The position numbers and the translations under genes were made by a program. The notes beneath the pieces were generated by a model. It was not told the DNA's origin. It saw only the letters and a list, made by a program, of their open reading frames with translations, and made no database searches. 64,000 bases of DNA from Massilia mucilaginosa (GTDB lineage: Bacteria; Pseudomonadota; Gammaproteobacteria; Burkholderiales; Burkholderiaceae_D), in assembly GCF_011682145.1 (NCBI RefSeq), contig NZ_WHJH01000012.1:80539-144538 (forward strand), read 5' to 3'. How positions within the stretch are numbered: the stretch's first letter is position 1; the number at the start of each line of letters is the position of its first letter. Shown here piece after piece: positions 9,021 to 16,887 of the stretch.

Positions 9021-10133
9021 CTAGCCGGGCGTCTTGTCGTCACCGAACACTTCCGCCAGACCGGGCGCGTCGAGACTGCGCTCGAACCATCGCTCAAGCT
9101 CGTCCTTCGTGGCCTGGGCGATACGCTGCACCGCCGGCATTGGCAAGTCGCCGAAGCGATTGCGCAGCAGGGCGCCGATCACCTTGCGCAGGGCGATGAC
9201 CTGGCCGTCAGCGATGCCTTCCTTCCTGCCTTCTTCCCTGCCTTCTTCCCTGCCTTCTTCCCGGCCTTCTTCCCGGCCTTCTTCCCGGCCTTCCTTCTTG
9301 CCTTCTTCCTTGCCTACCTCCTTCGCCTTCTCCGTGACTTTCTCAAGCTGCGCAAGGGCTTTTTGATAGCCAACCTCCTGCATCTGCTCGTCCCAGGTTA
9401 ACATTGACAGGTCCATGTCGCCTTCCTCCGCACTATCCAGGTTAAACAATTGCGTATTGTCAGTTTTGCGCGCCAGCAGCGCTTTCCACCACGCCCAGAC
9501 CGAGGTCCGCAGGCTGGTCAGGGGCGTGTCCCTGAACCAGATCTTCAGCGCCGGCACATGCGTCGTTAAGACATCGGGGAACATGGAAAGTTCAATCCGG
9601 AACAGCAGCGCCAGCAAATCGCCATTCGCATCGAGCGCCGCCCGGTCCAGGCGGCGCTGGTCGATCAGTGCGTAGCGCTGCGATGGCTGCAAGGGCGCCA
9701 GCTCGGCGGTCGGCGCCATCAGCAACTCGGTCAGATCCTGGGGCGCGTTCCAGGGCGGCGCGCCGTTGTAGAACACCAGCGGCAGCACCGGCGGCAAACG
9801 CAATTCTGGTGATAATTCGTGGCGCTTGACCAGGTCCTGGCACAGCAAGCCGACGTAGGTCTGCATGCGCAGCGCCATGCAGTGGTCCACTCCGGACTGG
9901 AATTCGAGCACGATGACCACGTCGTGGACCTGATCGCCGAGCCGCACACGCCAGACGACGTCGCCATGGCGCGCCGACGGCCGCTCGCTCACGTAGTCCG
10001 CATTGACCCGTTCGAAGGCCGACAGGGCGACGCCGTCAAGCAGGGTGAAGGAAGTAAAGCCCGTGATCAGTTCGCGCACCATTTCCGGGTGGGCAAACAA
10101 GGCGCGGTAGCCAAGGTCGTGATGAGCAGTCAT
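9021..10133 (-). CDS. Rpn family recombination-promoting nuclease / putative transposase
   Basis: A 370-aa protein of the Rpn (PD-(D/E)XK) family. The N-terminus HHDLGYRALFAHPEMVRELI and the block VWRVRLGDQVHDVVIVLEFQSGVD are typical; the D..EFQS element supplies the putative catalytic Asp/Glu. A highly charged linker of repeated EEGR units (about residues 275-302) precedes a C-terminal helical region with LLRNRFG and a predicted recognition helix. Rpn proteins are RecA-independent DNA endonucleases implicated in recombination and, in some cases, phage defence. The linker is encoded by a 12-bp tandem repeat, so its length may vary between strains. The gene stands alone. Confidence 0.85.
   Translation of the reverse strand: MTAHHDLGYRALFAHPEMVRELITGFTSFTLLDGVALSAFERVNADYVSERPSARHGDVVWRVRLGDQVHDVVIVLEFQSGVDHCMALRMQTYVGLLCQDLVKRHELSPELRLPPVLPLVFYNGAPPWNAPQDLTELLMAPTAELAPLQPSQRYALIDQRRLDRAALDANGDLLALLFRIELSMFPDVLTTHVPALKIWFRDTPLTSLRTSVWAWWKALLARKTDNTQLFNLDSAEEGDMDLSMLTWDEQMQEVGYQKALAQLEKVTEKAKEVGKEEGKKEGREEGREEGREEGREEGREEGRKEGIADGQVIALRKVIGALLRNRFGDLPMPAVQRIAQATKDELERWFERSLDAPGLAEVFGDDKTPG
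9217..9318. repeat. 12-bp imperfect tandem repeat inside the Rpn gene
   Basis: About eight copies of a 12-base unit of the form CTTCTTCCCKGC (plus strand) encode the EEGR/KEEG linker of the Rpn protein. The central copies are nearly identical. Changes of whole units keep the frame, so slippage would alter linker length without breaking the gene. Confidence 0.85.
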
Positions 10134-10471
10134 GGCGCATCTTAGCCAGCACCCCTGCCCGGCCTTTGCGTTGGCTCAAACGTGCGCAAGGGCGTGGCGC
10201 CGCCGCAGGCTCGGCGATCGGGCAAGACAGACAAGCGCTGCAAGGTGGTACGCAAGATCACGATCGGCACGGCCAGCGAACATGACACCCTTCATTTCGA
10301 AGCGGTGCTCCCCCCGCGAATACCGACACGAAATTTCCCGCTGATTCGCGGTGCCCCCCCCTACATCCAACAGCTGATGTCGTCCATTCTCGCTGCATGA
10401 AAATGAATATATTTTGGCATCGAAAAAGCCGCTATAGTCATAGCCCAACTTACAACTTGATTGGACCCGAC
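10134..10471. other. Intergenic stretch, 338 bases, probable promoter at its right end
   Basis: It lies between the divergent Rpn gene and the hypothetical gene at 10472. Base composition drops visibly toward 10400-10460, with a TATAGT hexamer near 10432 that could be a -10 element for the rightward gene. No small gene is supported; an open frame at 10182-10400 lacks protein-like character. Confidence 0.4.
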
Positions 10472-11167
10472 ATGGCACCGAACACCAATTCGCCCAGCAC
10501 GGCGCAAACCTTGATACCGTTCACCGGCTATTACACCCTGAATGCAAATACGGGCGCGTTCCTGATGATCGATACGAGCATGGCCTGCACCAGTCTCCCG
10601 GGCAGCCTGGGTAATCCGGTTGCCACTGAATATTCTGCCACGGTCACATTTTCAGCAGATGGCGAGACATCGACGCAATATCGGCGGGCAAGCGATTTCA
10701 CCCTTACCGGCTCGCAACTCGTCATCAAGGGTGCCGACGGCACTGTCACCGCCAATCTGACTTTTACCCCTGCGGCAGGCGGCATGTCGGTATCGGGGAC
10801 CTTCCTCGGCAAGGAGGTCAACGGCGCAACGCCGTTCGGACCGGTCCAGCTCTCGGTCTGGAACGGGACCTATTATCAGCAGTCTGTGAGCAAAGCACCG
10901 GCAGCCGCGCCGTACACGTTTACGCCAATGTTGCAGATCGACCCGGACGGTACAGTGAGCTATGCAACCGATCACGGGATGCAAGCGGTGATTTCCTATT
11001 GGTACGACTACGCGATGTTCGTCCTTGGTGTGCCAAGCGACGATCCTTTGACGCCACATTTGTACGAAATGGGCACATCGTCGGGTTGGGGACGTGTTGC
11101 GGGTAACGCTGAAAAGGGAGGCATGTTGGTCAGTATCAGGCAGCAGCTGCCAGTGCCTAGTCTCTGA
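10472..11167 (+). CDS. Hypothetical beta-rich protein
   Basis: A 231-aa protein that I do not recognise. The start at 10472 (MAPNTNSPST) is preferred to an in-frame ATG at 10397, which would place the putative promoter inside the gene. The sequence is rich in Thr, Ser, Gly and short alternating beta segments (for example FTGYYTLNANTGAFLMID near residue 12, and the GTVTANLTFTPAAGGMSVSGTF block). It has no signal peptide or membrane helix and only one cysteine. Codon use is somewhat less GC-biased than in its neighbours, consistent with acquisition. A hairpin follows the stop closely. Confidence 0.6.
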   Translation: MAPNTNSPSTAQTLIPFTGYYTLNANTGAFLMIDTSMACTSLPGSLGNPVATEYSATVTFSADGETSTQYRRASDFTLTGSQLVIKGADGTVTANLTFTPAAGGMSVSGTFLGKEVNGATPFGPVQLSVWNGTYYQQSVSKAPAAAPYTFTPMLQIDPDGTVSYATDHGMQAVISYWYDYAMFVLGVPSDDPLTPHLYEMGTSSGWGRVAGNAEKGGMLVSIRQQLPVPSL

Positions 11168-11174
11168 TCCGTTT

Positions 11175-11198
11175 ACCGGCGTGCGCGGCACGCCCGGT
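11175..11198 (+). terminator. Hairpin after the hypothetical gene
   Basis: ACCGGCGTGC and GCACGCCCGGT form a strong stem (one bulged G) around a GCG loop eight bases after the stop at 11167. There is no clear U tract, so it may instead act as an mRNA 3' stabiliser. Confidence 0.4.
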
Positions 11199-11360
11199 GG
11201 AATGACGCCGATTGTCAGCTTCAGCCCCTACGCGGCGCCGGAACCGACGATCGGTCGTTGATCCGTTCAGCCTGCTTTATCCGCGGCTGGCGTATCGGCC
11301 TGGCACGCTGGAAGTTGCCGGCAGGTATGCAGAAGTCGTTTGCCCGTCTATAATGCCCGC

Positions 11361-11726
11361 ATGAGCACCCTGGCAAAGCGACAAACACTGCACATCTGGA
11401 TCGCCTTCCTGGCCATCCTGTTCAGTGCCTTCGCGCCCGCCATCGGCAGCGCCGCCATGGCCTCCGGGACGATGGAAGTCTGTACCAGCGAAGGCGTCAA
11501 GCTCATCCAGGTGGACGATACCGACAACGGCTCGGCCCACCACGCCATGCAGCATTGCGCCTTCTGCACCACCCACGCCGGCACGCAGCTGCCGCCGGCG
11601 CCGCCCACCGGCATGCTGATGGTCGACATCGGCCGCAGCCCCTACCCATCACTGTTCTACCGCGCGCCGCAACCGCTGCACGCATGGTCCGCGGCCAACC
11701 CGCGCGCCCCTCCCCTCCTCGCCTGA
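11361..11726 (+). CDS. DUF2946 family protein (copper-associated)
   Basis: A 121-aa exported protein. It starts at ATG 11361, with a hydrophobic N-terminal segment (WIAFLAILFSAFAPAIGSAA, about residues 10-29) acting as signal or anchor. The DUF2946 hallmark here is AMQHCAFCTTH, a CxxC flanked by histidines that suits metal binding; the tail is Pro-rich. DUF2946 proteins are commonly found next to copper TonB receptors and copper-handling genes. The receptor at 12026, which has a copper site, follows after one small gene, supporting a copper uptake locus. Confidence 0.8.
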   Translation: MSTLAKRQTLHIWIAFLAILFSAFAPAIGSAAMASGTMEVCTSEGVKLIQVDDTDNGSAHHAMQHCAFCTTHAGTQLPPAPPTGMLMVDIGRSPYPSLFYRAPQPLHAWSAANPRAPPLLA

Positions 11727-11813
11727 CCGTCCGTACCAGTCCGGCCACCGGCACGCCGGGGCCTTGTGCCGCCCTTGCGCGGCGCCCTGAAACCTGTTTG
11801 ACGAGGATTTACC

Positions 11814-12029
11814 TTGAAACCGACCCCTGTCGCTTCAGCGACCACGCTCGCCATCGCGCTGCGCACGCTGCGCTGCTTTAACGCCGCCGCCTTCACCGCG
11901 CTGGCCTTCTTCTACTTCGCGTCGTACTGCCTGCCGGCGGCGCCCTTCTTCGCGCTGCAACTCGTGCCGACCGGCGGCACAACCATCTTCAACACGACAT
12001 CACTTTCCGCCAGCAAGGACGCACCATGA
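11814..12029 (+). CDS. Small putative membrane protein coupled to the copper receptor
   Basis: A 71-aa protein read from a TTG at 11814, with a GAGGA ribosome site about eight bases upstream. It has one long hydrophobic stretch (AAAFTALAFFYFASYCLPAA, about residues 24-43). Its TGA overlaps the ATG of the receptor (ATGA at 12026), so even if the peptide has no separate function its translation would couple the receptor. I do not recognise a family. The unusual start codon and short length keep confidence moderate. Confidence 0.5.
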   Translation: MKPTPVASATTLAIALRTLRCFNAAAFTALAFFYFASYCLPAAPFFALQLVPTGGTTIFNTTSLSASKDAP

Positions 12030-14122
12030 AGCACCTCCACCTCCACCTTCCCGCCCTCCTCGCACTGGCCGGCGCGGCCCTCAACGCCGGTGCCCAGAGC
12101 GCGCCCGACGGCGCAATCGAACCACGCATGCGCGTCATCGTCGCCGCCATCGGCGAAGGCTGGCGCGCGCCGCAGAACGGCAGCGGCGACGCCGCCCTGC
12201 TGCTCGGCGCAACGCCCGGCTACAGCGTCGCGCAAGGCGGCGGCGTGTCCGGCCTGCCCTTCATCAACGGCCTGGGCGACGACCGCCTGAAAATCCGCAT
12301 CGACGGCATGGAAATCACCTCCGCCTGCGCCAATCACATGAACGCGCCGCTGTCGTACATCGACCCGACCCAGGTCGGCCGTATCGACGTACTGGCCGGG
12401 GTCACGCCGGTCAGCGCCGGCGGCGACAGTACCGGCGGCACCCTGACCGTCAAATCGGCCGCACCGGTCTTCGCCGACCAGGCCGAGCGCCTCGTCACCA
12501 GCGGCAAATTCACACTGAGCGGGCGCAGCAACGGCGAGGCCGTCAACGCCGGCCTGTCCGCCAGCATCGCCAGCGACCGCATGAGCTTCGGCTACAGCAT
12601 CGCGCAGGCGCGCGGCCACAGCTACGACGATGGCGAGGGCCGCCGCGTGCTCGGCAGCATGTACCGCAGCACCAACCAGTCGGCCGTGCTGGCCCTGCGC
12701 GGCGACGGCCAGCGCGTGACCCTGCGCGCCGGTATGCAGCGCATCCCCTACCAGGGCTTCCCCAACCAGTATATGGACATGACCGGCAACGACGGCAAGT
12801 TCGCCAACCTGAACTGGCTGTCGACCTTCGGCTGGGGCGAGCTGGACGCCAGCGCCTACTGGCAGTCAACGAAACACGAGATGGGTTTCTTCACGCCCGA
12901 GCGGCGCGGCACCATGCCGATGCTGACCGATGGCCGCAATGCCGGCTATGCGCTGAAAATCACGGTGCCTGCGGGCGATGCCGGCACCGTGCGGCTCGGC
13001 CATGAACTGCACACCTTCCGGCTCGACGACTTCTGGCCCGCCGTTCCCGGTTCGATGATGATGGGACCGCACACCTATGTGAACGTCAACGATGGCCGGC
13101 GCGACCGCATCGCGCTGTTTGGCGAAGCCGAAACCCGCCACGGCGCCCGCTGGACCTCGCTCGTCGGCGCGCGCTGGGAATCGGTGACGATGGATGCCGG
13201 CACGGTCCAGCCCTATTCCAGCAACATGATGAACGCGGCCGACGCGGCGGCGGCGAAGGCCTTCAACGCGCGCGCGCGGCGCCAGCGCGACGGCAACCTG
13301 GACCTGACCGCACTGGCGCGCTTCGAGGCCGATGCCAATACCACCTACGAGCTGGCGGCGGCGCGCAAGACGCGTTCTCCCAACCTGTACGAGCGCTATT
13401 CCTGGGGCCGTGGCAAGATGGCGATGACCATGACCAACTGGTTCGGCGATGGCAACGGCTACGTCGGCGACATCGCCCTCAAGCCGGAAACGGCCACCAC
13501 GCTGGCCTTCACCGCGCACTGGCATGGCGGCGGTGCGGACGGCTGGTTCGTCAAGCTCAACCCGTACTACAACCGGGTCGGCGACTACATCGACGCCGAT
13601 ACGCTGGGCAAATTCAACCCGTACATGAGCAAGAGCGCGCACGGCGCCCTGCTGCGCTTCGCCAATCATGACGCCAGGCTGTATGGCGCCAATCTGTCGT
13701 GGCGCATGCCGGTAACAGGAGCGCTGGCGTTCACGGGCAATGCCGCCTACACGCGCGGCAAGCGCGCCGACGGCGGCGACCTGTATCACATCATGCCTAC
13801 CAACGCCCTGCTGGCGCTCGACTACACCAGCGGCGCCTTGAGCGGCCAGCTCGACACCAAACTGGTGGCGCGCAAGGACCACGCCGACGCGCGCCGTCTG
13901 GAGCCGCATACGGCAGGCTACGCGCTGCTCAACGCCCGCACCGCCTACCAGCTGCGCAAGAACGTGCGCCTGACGGCCGGCGTGACCAACCTGCTCGACA
14001 AGCAGTACGCCGATCCGCTCGGCGGCGTGTATCTGTCGGGCCTGAGCGCGCAGCGCGGGGCATTGCAAGCCTTGCCCGGTCATGGGCGTTCGGTGGAGCT
14101 GGGGCTGACGATCGGATTCTGA
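12026..14122 (+). CDS. OprC-like TonB-dependent copper receptor
   Basis: A 698-aa outer-membrane receptor: signal peptide (1-23, ending GAQ), plug domain to about 150 (INGLGDDRLKIRIDG, DVLAGVTPVSAGGDSTGGTL), then a 22-strand barrel ending in VELGLTIGF with a C-terminal aromatic. Established work on Pseudomonas OprC describes a Cu site made of a CxxxM motif in the plug and an HxM motif in the barrel. Both are visible here: C101-A-N-H-M105 and H284-E-M286. The barrel is also Met-rich (MMMG, MAMTMT). It is coupled to the small gene upstream and near a DUF2946 protein. The expected function is copper import under limitation. Confidence 0.9.
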   Translation: MKHLHLHLPALLALAGAALNAGAQSAPDGAIEPRMRVIVAAIGEGWRAPQNGSGDAALLLGATPGYSVAQGGGVSGLPFINGLGDDRLKIRIDGMEITSACANHMNAPLSYIDPTQVGRIDVLAGVTPVSAGGDSTGGTLTVKSAAPVFADQAERLVTSGKFTLSGRSNGEAVNAGLSASIASDRMSFGYSIAQARGHSYDDGEGRRVLGSMYRSTNQSAVLALRGDGQRVTLRAGMQRIPYQGFPNQYMDMTGNDGKFANLNWLSTFGWGELDASAYWQSTKHEMGFFTPERRGTMPMLTDGRNAGYALKITVPAGDAGTVRLGHELHTFRLDDFWPAVPGSMMMGPHTYVNVNDGRRDRIALFGEAETRHGARWTSLVGARWESVTMDAGTVQPYSSNMMNAADAAAAKAFNARARRQRDGNLDLTALARFEADANTTYELAAARKTRSPNLYERYSWGRGKMAMTMTNWFGDGNGYVGDIALKPETATTLAFTAHWHGGGADGWFVKLNPYYNRVGDYIDADTLGKFNPYMSKSAHGALLRFANHDARLYGANLSWRMPVTGALAFTGNAAYTRGKRADGGDLYHIMPTNALLALDYTSGALSGQLDTKLVARKDHADARRLEPHTAGYALLNARTAYQLRKNVRLTAGVTNLLDKQYADPLGGVYLSGLSAQRGALQALPGHGRSVELGLTIGF

Positions 14123-14147
14123 TCGCCAGCCACCGGGAGCCGCTTGC

Positions 14148-14327
14148 TCAGGACAGCCCGGCGTACCAGGCCGCATAAGGCGTGTTGGCGGCCATGCGCC
14201 GGTTGAAGTCCGGCGCGCCATCGGTCCACCACACCGGCCCGCGCTCGCCCAGAGCGGGATTACTGGTGCGCCACCGCCGTCCCGACACGACAAAATAGCG
14301 TCCGTCGGGCGTGGTGGGATGATTCAC
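14148..14327 (-). CDS. Small conserved-looking protein coupled to a thioesterase
   Basis: A 59-aa protein read from GTG at 14327, immediately after the TAA of the thioesterase gene (14328-14330), with no gap. It begins (M)NHPTTPDGRYFVVSGRRWRT and includes SNPALGERGPVWWTDGAPDF; the PDGRY..V.GR.WR.SNPAL pattern recalls a family of very short bacterial proteins of unknown function (from memory). The direct stop-start junction and coherent composition argue that it is real despite its size. Its function is unknown. It converges with the copper receptor. Confidence 0.65.
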   Translation of the reverse strand: MNHPTTPDGRYFVVSGRRWRTSNPALGERGPVWWTDGAPDFNRRMAANTPYAAWYAGLS

Positions 14328-14768
14328 TTAAACACCCGCTTGCGCCACACCGGGAAGATAGGCGTTCAAGAACTCGGGCGGCATGCGGCGCACCTTGCCG
14401 CCGCTGATGTCGATGCACACCAGGTCCCAGCGCCCGCGCAGCACGGTGACGCCATCGCGCTCCCGGATCAGTTGAAAACGCCGTTCCATCGCGATTTTTC
14501 CGTCACCCCCGGTCAGCCAGGTGGCCAGGGTCAGGGACTCGCCCAACACGGTCGGCAGCAGGTAATCGTATTCGCCGCGCCGGATCGCCATGGCACGGTC
14601 GAGACGGCGGTAGTCGTCCAGGTTCAGGCCAAGCTGCTCAGAATGCGCCCAGCCGATCTGTTCGCACCAGCGCACGTAGACGGCATTGTTGGTGTGATCG
14701 AGTCCGTCGATATCGCCCGCTTGCGGCGTGATCGCCTGCACGAACGGATTTGCATAGTCCCAGTCCAA
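14328..14768 (-). CDS. Acyl-CoA thioesterase (hotdog fold, YbgC/4HBT type)
   Basis: A 146-aa hotdog-fold thioesterase that hydrolyses acyl-CoA or related thioesters. The conserved D-x-D-xx-xHTNNAVYVRW motif (residues 19-33) is the 4HBT active-site region with the catalytic Asp, followed by the family's RRGEYDY beta strand and the W-x-LVCID strand. It appears to start at TTG 14768 (MDWDYANP), preceded by an AAAAGGGA ribosome site; no ATG in frame gives a sensible N-terminus. A 59-aa gene follows with no gap. The physiological substrate is unknown. Confidence 0.85.
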   Translation of the reverse strand: MDWDYANPFVQAITPQAGDIDGLDHTNNAVYVRWCEQIGWAHSEQLGLNLDDYRRLDRAMAIRRGEYDYLLPTVLGESLTLATWLTGGDGKIAMERRFQLIRERDGVTVLRGRWDLVCIDISGGKVRRMPPEFLNAYLPGVAQAGV

Positions 14769-14809
14769 AACAGTCCCTTTTCAAAAGAGGCGCGCGCGGC
14801 CTTCGACCG

Positions 14810-15790
14810 TCAGCCGAAGCGCGCCTGGTAATCGCTCGGTACCACGCCCAGTTGCGCGGCGAAGGCACGCCGCAGATTGTACTCGTTGCCGAAGCCGCTC
14901 TGGCTGGCGGCGCGCTTGACCGTCATGCCGGGGCGTTCCAGCAGGCCGCAGGCCGCTTCCATGCGCAGCCGCAGCAGCAGCTGCGCCGGCGACAGCCCGG
15001 CCGCCTGGCGCAGCTGGCGATGCAGGGTGCGCACCGACAGCGCACACGCCGCCGCCATCTGTTCGACGTCGATCTGCTGGCGCAGGCGCGGGCGCAGCCA
15101 GTCGGTCAGCTGGGCATGCACGTCCTGCGGATCGGCCTGCGCCAGCAGCTGGGAACTGAACTGGCGCTGGCCACCCGGCCGCTTGAAGAACACCACCATG
15201 CGCTTGGCCACCGCCAGGCCGGTCGCGCGGCCCTGGTCTTCCTCCACCAGGCTGAGCGCCAGATCCATGCCGGCGGCGATGCCGGCCGAGGTGTACAGCG
15301 GACCGTCCTTGATGTAGATCGCGTCGTCGTGCACGTCGATGGCCGGAAACTGCGCCTGCAACAGCGCCGCGTCGCGCCAGTGGGTGACGGCGCGGCGCCC
15401 GTCCAGCAGGCCCGCGCGCGCCAGCACGAAGGCGCCGGTGCAGACCGCGCAGCAGCGCGCCACCCGGCCTGCGGCGCGCGCAACCCAGCGCGACATGGCC
15501 GGGTCGTGCGCGCCATCGTCCACCAATTCGATGCCGCGTCCGCCGGAGACGATCAGCGTCGCCCCGGCCAGATTGCGCCCCGCCGGCGGCAGCGGCTCGG
15601 TCAGCACCGTCACCCCGCAGCTCGACGCCACCGGGCCGCCGCCGGGCGCGATCATGTGGATCCGGTAAGGCTGCGGCAGCAGCGCATCGCGGGCCTCGTC
15701 GTTGGCGCTGCCGAAGACCTGGGCGGGGCCGGTCGCGTCCAGGAGGGCGAAGCCGGGGAAGACCAGCAGCCAGATATCGATCGTTTTCAT
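14810..15790 (-). CDS. GlxA family transcriptional regulator (DJ-1/PfpI + AraC HTH)
   Basis: A 326-aa regulator. The N-terminal ~165 residues form a DJ-1/PfpI-like domain (FPGFALLDATGPAQVFG near the start, and CAVCTGAFVLARAGLLDGR in the nucleophile-elbow position). The C-terminus (about 215-326) is an AraC HTH pair (ALSVRTLHRQLRQAAGLSPA and GFGNEYNLRRAFAAQLGVVP). The start at 15790 gives the usual MKTIDIWLLVFPG. It is divergent from a DJ-1 protein gene 78 bases away, which it probably regulates; the effector is unknown. Confidence 0.92.
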   Translation of the reverse strand: MKTIDIWLLVFPGFALLDATGPAQVFGSANDEARDALLPQPYRIHMIAPGGGPVASSCGVTVLTEPLPPAGRNLAGATLIVSGGRGIELVDDGAHDPAMSRWVARAAGRVARCCAVCTGAFVLARAGLLDGRRAVTHWRDAALLQAQFPAIDVHDDAIYIKDGPLYTSAGIAAGMDLALSLVEEDQGRATGLAVAKRMVVFFKRPGGQRQFSSQLLAQADPQDVHAQLTDWLRPRLRQQIDVEQMAAACALSVRTLHRQLRQAAGLSPAQLLLRLRMEAACGLLERPGMTVKRAASQSGFGNEYNLRRAFAAQLGVVPSDYQARFG

Positions 15791-15868
15791 GTGGCAGATA
15801 TTCAACCATCAATGTCATTCATGTCAATCGCCGTCGTGACATCATGGGTTTTCTTTCAAGGAGCGACC

Positions 15869-16471
15869 ATGACACGCACCATCGGTATCTATGTTTTTAA
15901 CGACGTCGAAGTGCTCGACTTCGCCGGGCCTTACGAAGTGTTCACCTGCGCCACGCGCATGGCCGCCAAGCTCACGCCGCACGCCCCGGCGCCGTTCCGG
16001 GTGCGCACCATCGGCGCCACCACGGCGATGCTGCGCGCCCGGGCCGGCCTGAGCGTGCTGCCGGAAGCCGATGTTGCCGGCGCCGGCGACATCGATGTGC
16101 TGATCGTGCCGGGCGGCGTGGTGACCAACGAACAGGCCAACCCCGGCGTCATCGCCTGGATCGCCGCCACCGCGGGCAAGTCGGAACTGACCGCGTCGGT
16201 CTGCACCGGCGCGATCCTGCTGGCGCAGGCGGGGCTGCTCGACGGGCAGGAGGCCACCACCCACTGGGCCGACGTGGAGGAGCTGCGCGCGGCGTTCCCG
16301 CTGGTGCGGGTGCGGGAACAGCGGCGCTGGATCGACAACGGCGCCATCGTCACCTCGGGCGGCATTTCGGCCGGCATCGACATGTCGCTGCACCTGGTGG
16401 AACGGCTGGCGGGGCGCGAACTGGCGCTGCGCACGGCGCACCTGATGGAATACGACTGGAACGAGGGATGA
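15869..16471 (+). CDS. DJ-1/PfpI family protein
   Basis: A 200-aa protein of the DJ-1/PfpI superfamily, in the branch that includes isonitrile hydratase-like proteins. It has EVLDFAGPYEVF at 14-25 (a conserved acidic region) and the nucleophile elbow SVCTGAILLAQAG with C112; GGISAGIDMSLH is the second family block. An AAGGAG ribosome site precedes ATG 15869. It is divergent from the GlxA regulator and overlaps the cupin gene by four bases (ATGA). Its exact reaction cannot be told from sequence; hydratase, glyoxalase or chaperone activity is possible. Confidence 0.88.
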   Translation: MTRTIGIYVFNDVEVLDFAGPYEVFTCATRMAAKLTPHAPAPFRVRTIGATTAMLRARAGLSVLPEADVAGAGDIDVLIVPGGVVTNEQANPGVIAWIAATAGKSELTASVCTGAILLAQAGLLDGQEATTHWADVEELRAAFPLVRVREQRRWIDNGAIVTSGGISAGIDMSLHLVERLAGRELALRTAHLMEYDWNEG

Positions 16472-16779
16472 AGATCGTGCGCAGCAAGGAGTTCCTTGGC
16501 GCGCGCGCCTGGGACGCGCAGCTGATCGCCGCCATGCAAGACGCCACCGTGCGCCTGCACTGGACCGACCAGCCCTACCCCTGGCACGTCAACGACGGCC
16601 AGGAAGTGTTCGCGGTGCTCGATGGCGAAGTGGCGATGCACTACCGCGAACATGGGCGCGAGCTGGTGGCGCACCTGGGCGCCGGCGACATCTTCTACGC
16701 CGCCGAGGGCGACGCCCACAGCGCGCACCCGCTGGGACAGGCGCGCATCCTGGTCATCGAGCGCGCCGGCAGCGTGTGA
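16468..16779 (+). CDS. Cupin domain protein
   Basis: A 103-aa single-domain cupin. The metal-binding first motif is visible as WHVNDGQEVFAVLDGEV (about residues 39-55), with H and E in place, and the second motif as GDIFYAAEGDAHSAHP. It is translationally coupled to the upstream DJ-1 gene (ATGA), suggesting that the pair works in one small-molecule detoxification or catabolic step controlled by the divergent regulator. The substrate is unknown. Confidence 0.82.
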   Translation: MKIVRSKEFLGARAWDAQLIAAMQDATVRLHWTDQPYPWHVNDGQEVFAVLDGEVAMHYREHGRELVAHLGAGDIFYAAEGDAHSAHPLGQARILVIERAGSV

Positions 16780-16887
16780 GCGTCATGGCCACGCGGTCAC
16801 GCCGAAGGTTCGCCTTGCGCAAGCGGCGCATGGCAACTGGCGCTGCCGGGCGCCGCTTCTTCGGCAGTCCAGGCTTGCTGCGATGGG

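Noticed and set aside
9217..9318. Possible CRISPR-like array
   Set aside because: The repeats are contiguous 12-mers without spacers, in frame inside a coding gene.
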